DNA of 64,000 bases from NCBI GenBank assembly GCA_025765615.1, contig JAIVFJ010000224.1:37343-101342 (forward strand), read 5' to 3'. The DNA is from Zopfochytrium polystomum (lineage: Eukaryota; Chytridiomycota; Chytridiomycetes; Chytridiales; Chytridiaceae). The notes under the pieces were generated by a model, which saw only the letters and a program-made list of their open reading frames with translations, was not told where the DNA came from and did not search any database. Positions 63,671 to 64,000 of this stretch are shown here, piece after piece (positions within the stretch are counted from its first letter, which is position 1; each line of letters opens with the position of its first letter). The position numbers and the translations under genes were made by a program.

Positions 63671-64000
63671 ATCATTGGCTGTGTATGGTGCCCAGAAAGT
63701 CAGAGTCTGCAGCAGCAGATCCAGCACTGTGATGTTCCTCCTCGCCTGCTCCACGCTTGGGACGCACCAGGGTGGTCCGACTCCAGGAGGCGGCGCACAC
63801 CTGAACACTCCAAGGCATGGTTTCCTGTCCAGCTCAGCATCACACTTCTTGCACTTCTGCTGATAGGCCATACGACCACCCATCCACGCCACAAGGCATC
63901 TCAACCACCCTCCTGTTAAACATTGCACCAGAACGAACCACCTGGCAGGGCCCCCGGTGAGGGGGGACCACCAGGGGTGCCGCCACTCCATCAAGCTGGC
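63671..64000. other. Right edge, unrecognised
   Basis: Sequence beyond the last LTR. A minus-strand frame (63,668-63,994) with KCKKCDAELDRK and several Cys is open across the edge but matches nothing I recognise. It could be part of a gene or element that continues outside the window. Confidence 0.3.

Overview
The window is nuclear DNA of a eukaryote, most likely an early-diverging fungus (chytrid-like). Genes sit on both strands and are interrupted by short GT-AG introns (43-150 nt, many under 75). The gene content fits: a PHO80/PCL-type cyclin, a DOMON-cytochrome b561 protein, an allantoate-type MFS permease, a GPI-anchored Ser/Thr-rich surface protein, plus SMN-complex (Gemin7-like) and PTRHD1-like genes that many yeasts have lost. 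No bacterial signals (operons, Shine-Dalgarno sites, CRISPR) are present. The exact lineage cannot be fixed from the sequence alone.

Positions 1-23,130 are a compact gene-rich block. In order: an Mrx7-like mitochondrial protein, a cyclin, a Gemin7-like protein, a SIRT6/7-like sirtuin, an unrecognised acidic protein, a RhoGAP, an acidic disordered protein whose frame changes at an A9 run, a PTRHD1-like protein, a cyclin K/T-like protein, a DOMON-b561 protein, a small possibly mitochondrial protein, and a 1,238-residue protein joining cadherin-like beta-sandwich modules to a RING finger and TPRs. I resolved most exon joints by reading frame and family alignment. Two introns (in the first cyclin and in the RhoGAP) are stop-free multiples of three, so a naive ORF call would translate through them.

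Positions 23,130-43,500 mix decayed transposons with two genuine genes, an MFS permease (27.9-29.4 kb) and a large ribonuclease-inhibitor-type LRR protein (31.7-35.6 kb). The transposon material includes at least four fragments of degenerate Ty1/copia pol, a LINE ORF1/Gag-like protein with a CCHC knuckle, a SINE-like repeat pair, a dispersed repeat present at four sites, and a possible LTR at about 38.0-38.3 kb that carries a long run of perfectly spaced heat-shock elements next to a TATA box.

Positions 43,500-48,400 return to host genes: the mucin-like GPI protein and two disordered proteins of unknown function.

Positions 48,650-64,000 are a nested retrotransposon cluster. It holds a 5'-truncated Ty3/gypsy pol, a 1.1-kb copia LTR abutting a copia pol of another family, a nearly complete 8.1-kb minus-strand copia element (53,557-61,655) with two 1.23-kb LTRs, and a plus-strand 3' fragment of the same family ending in its own LTR. 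All four LTRs of this family carry a 20-bp GAATTC-containing tandem array of variable copy number (2 to 7) and a second array of about 16 bp, beside a TATA box. The element's 3' UTR contains an 11-bp perfect hairpin followed by a tRNA T-arm-like block.
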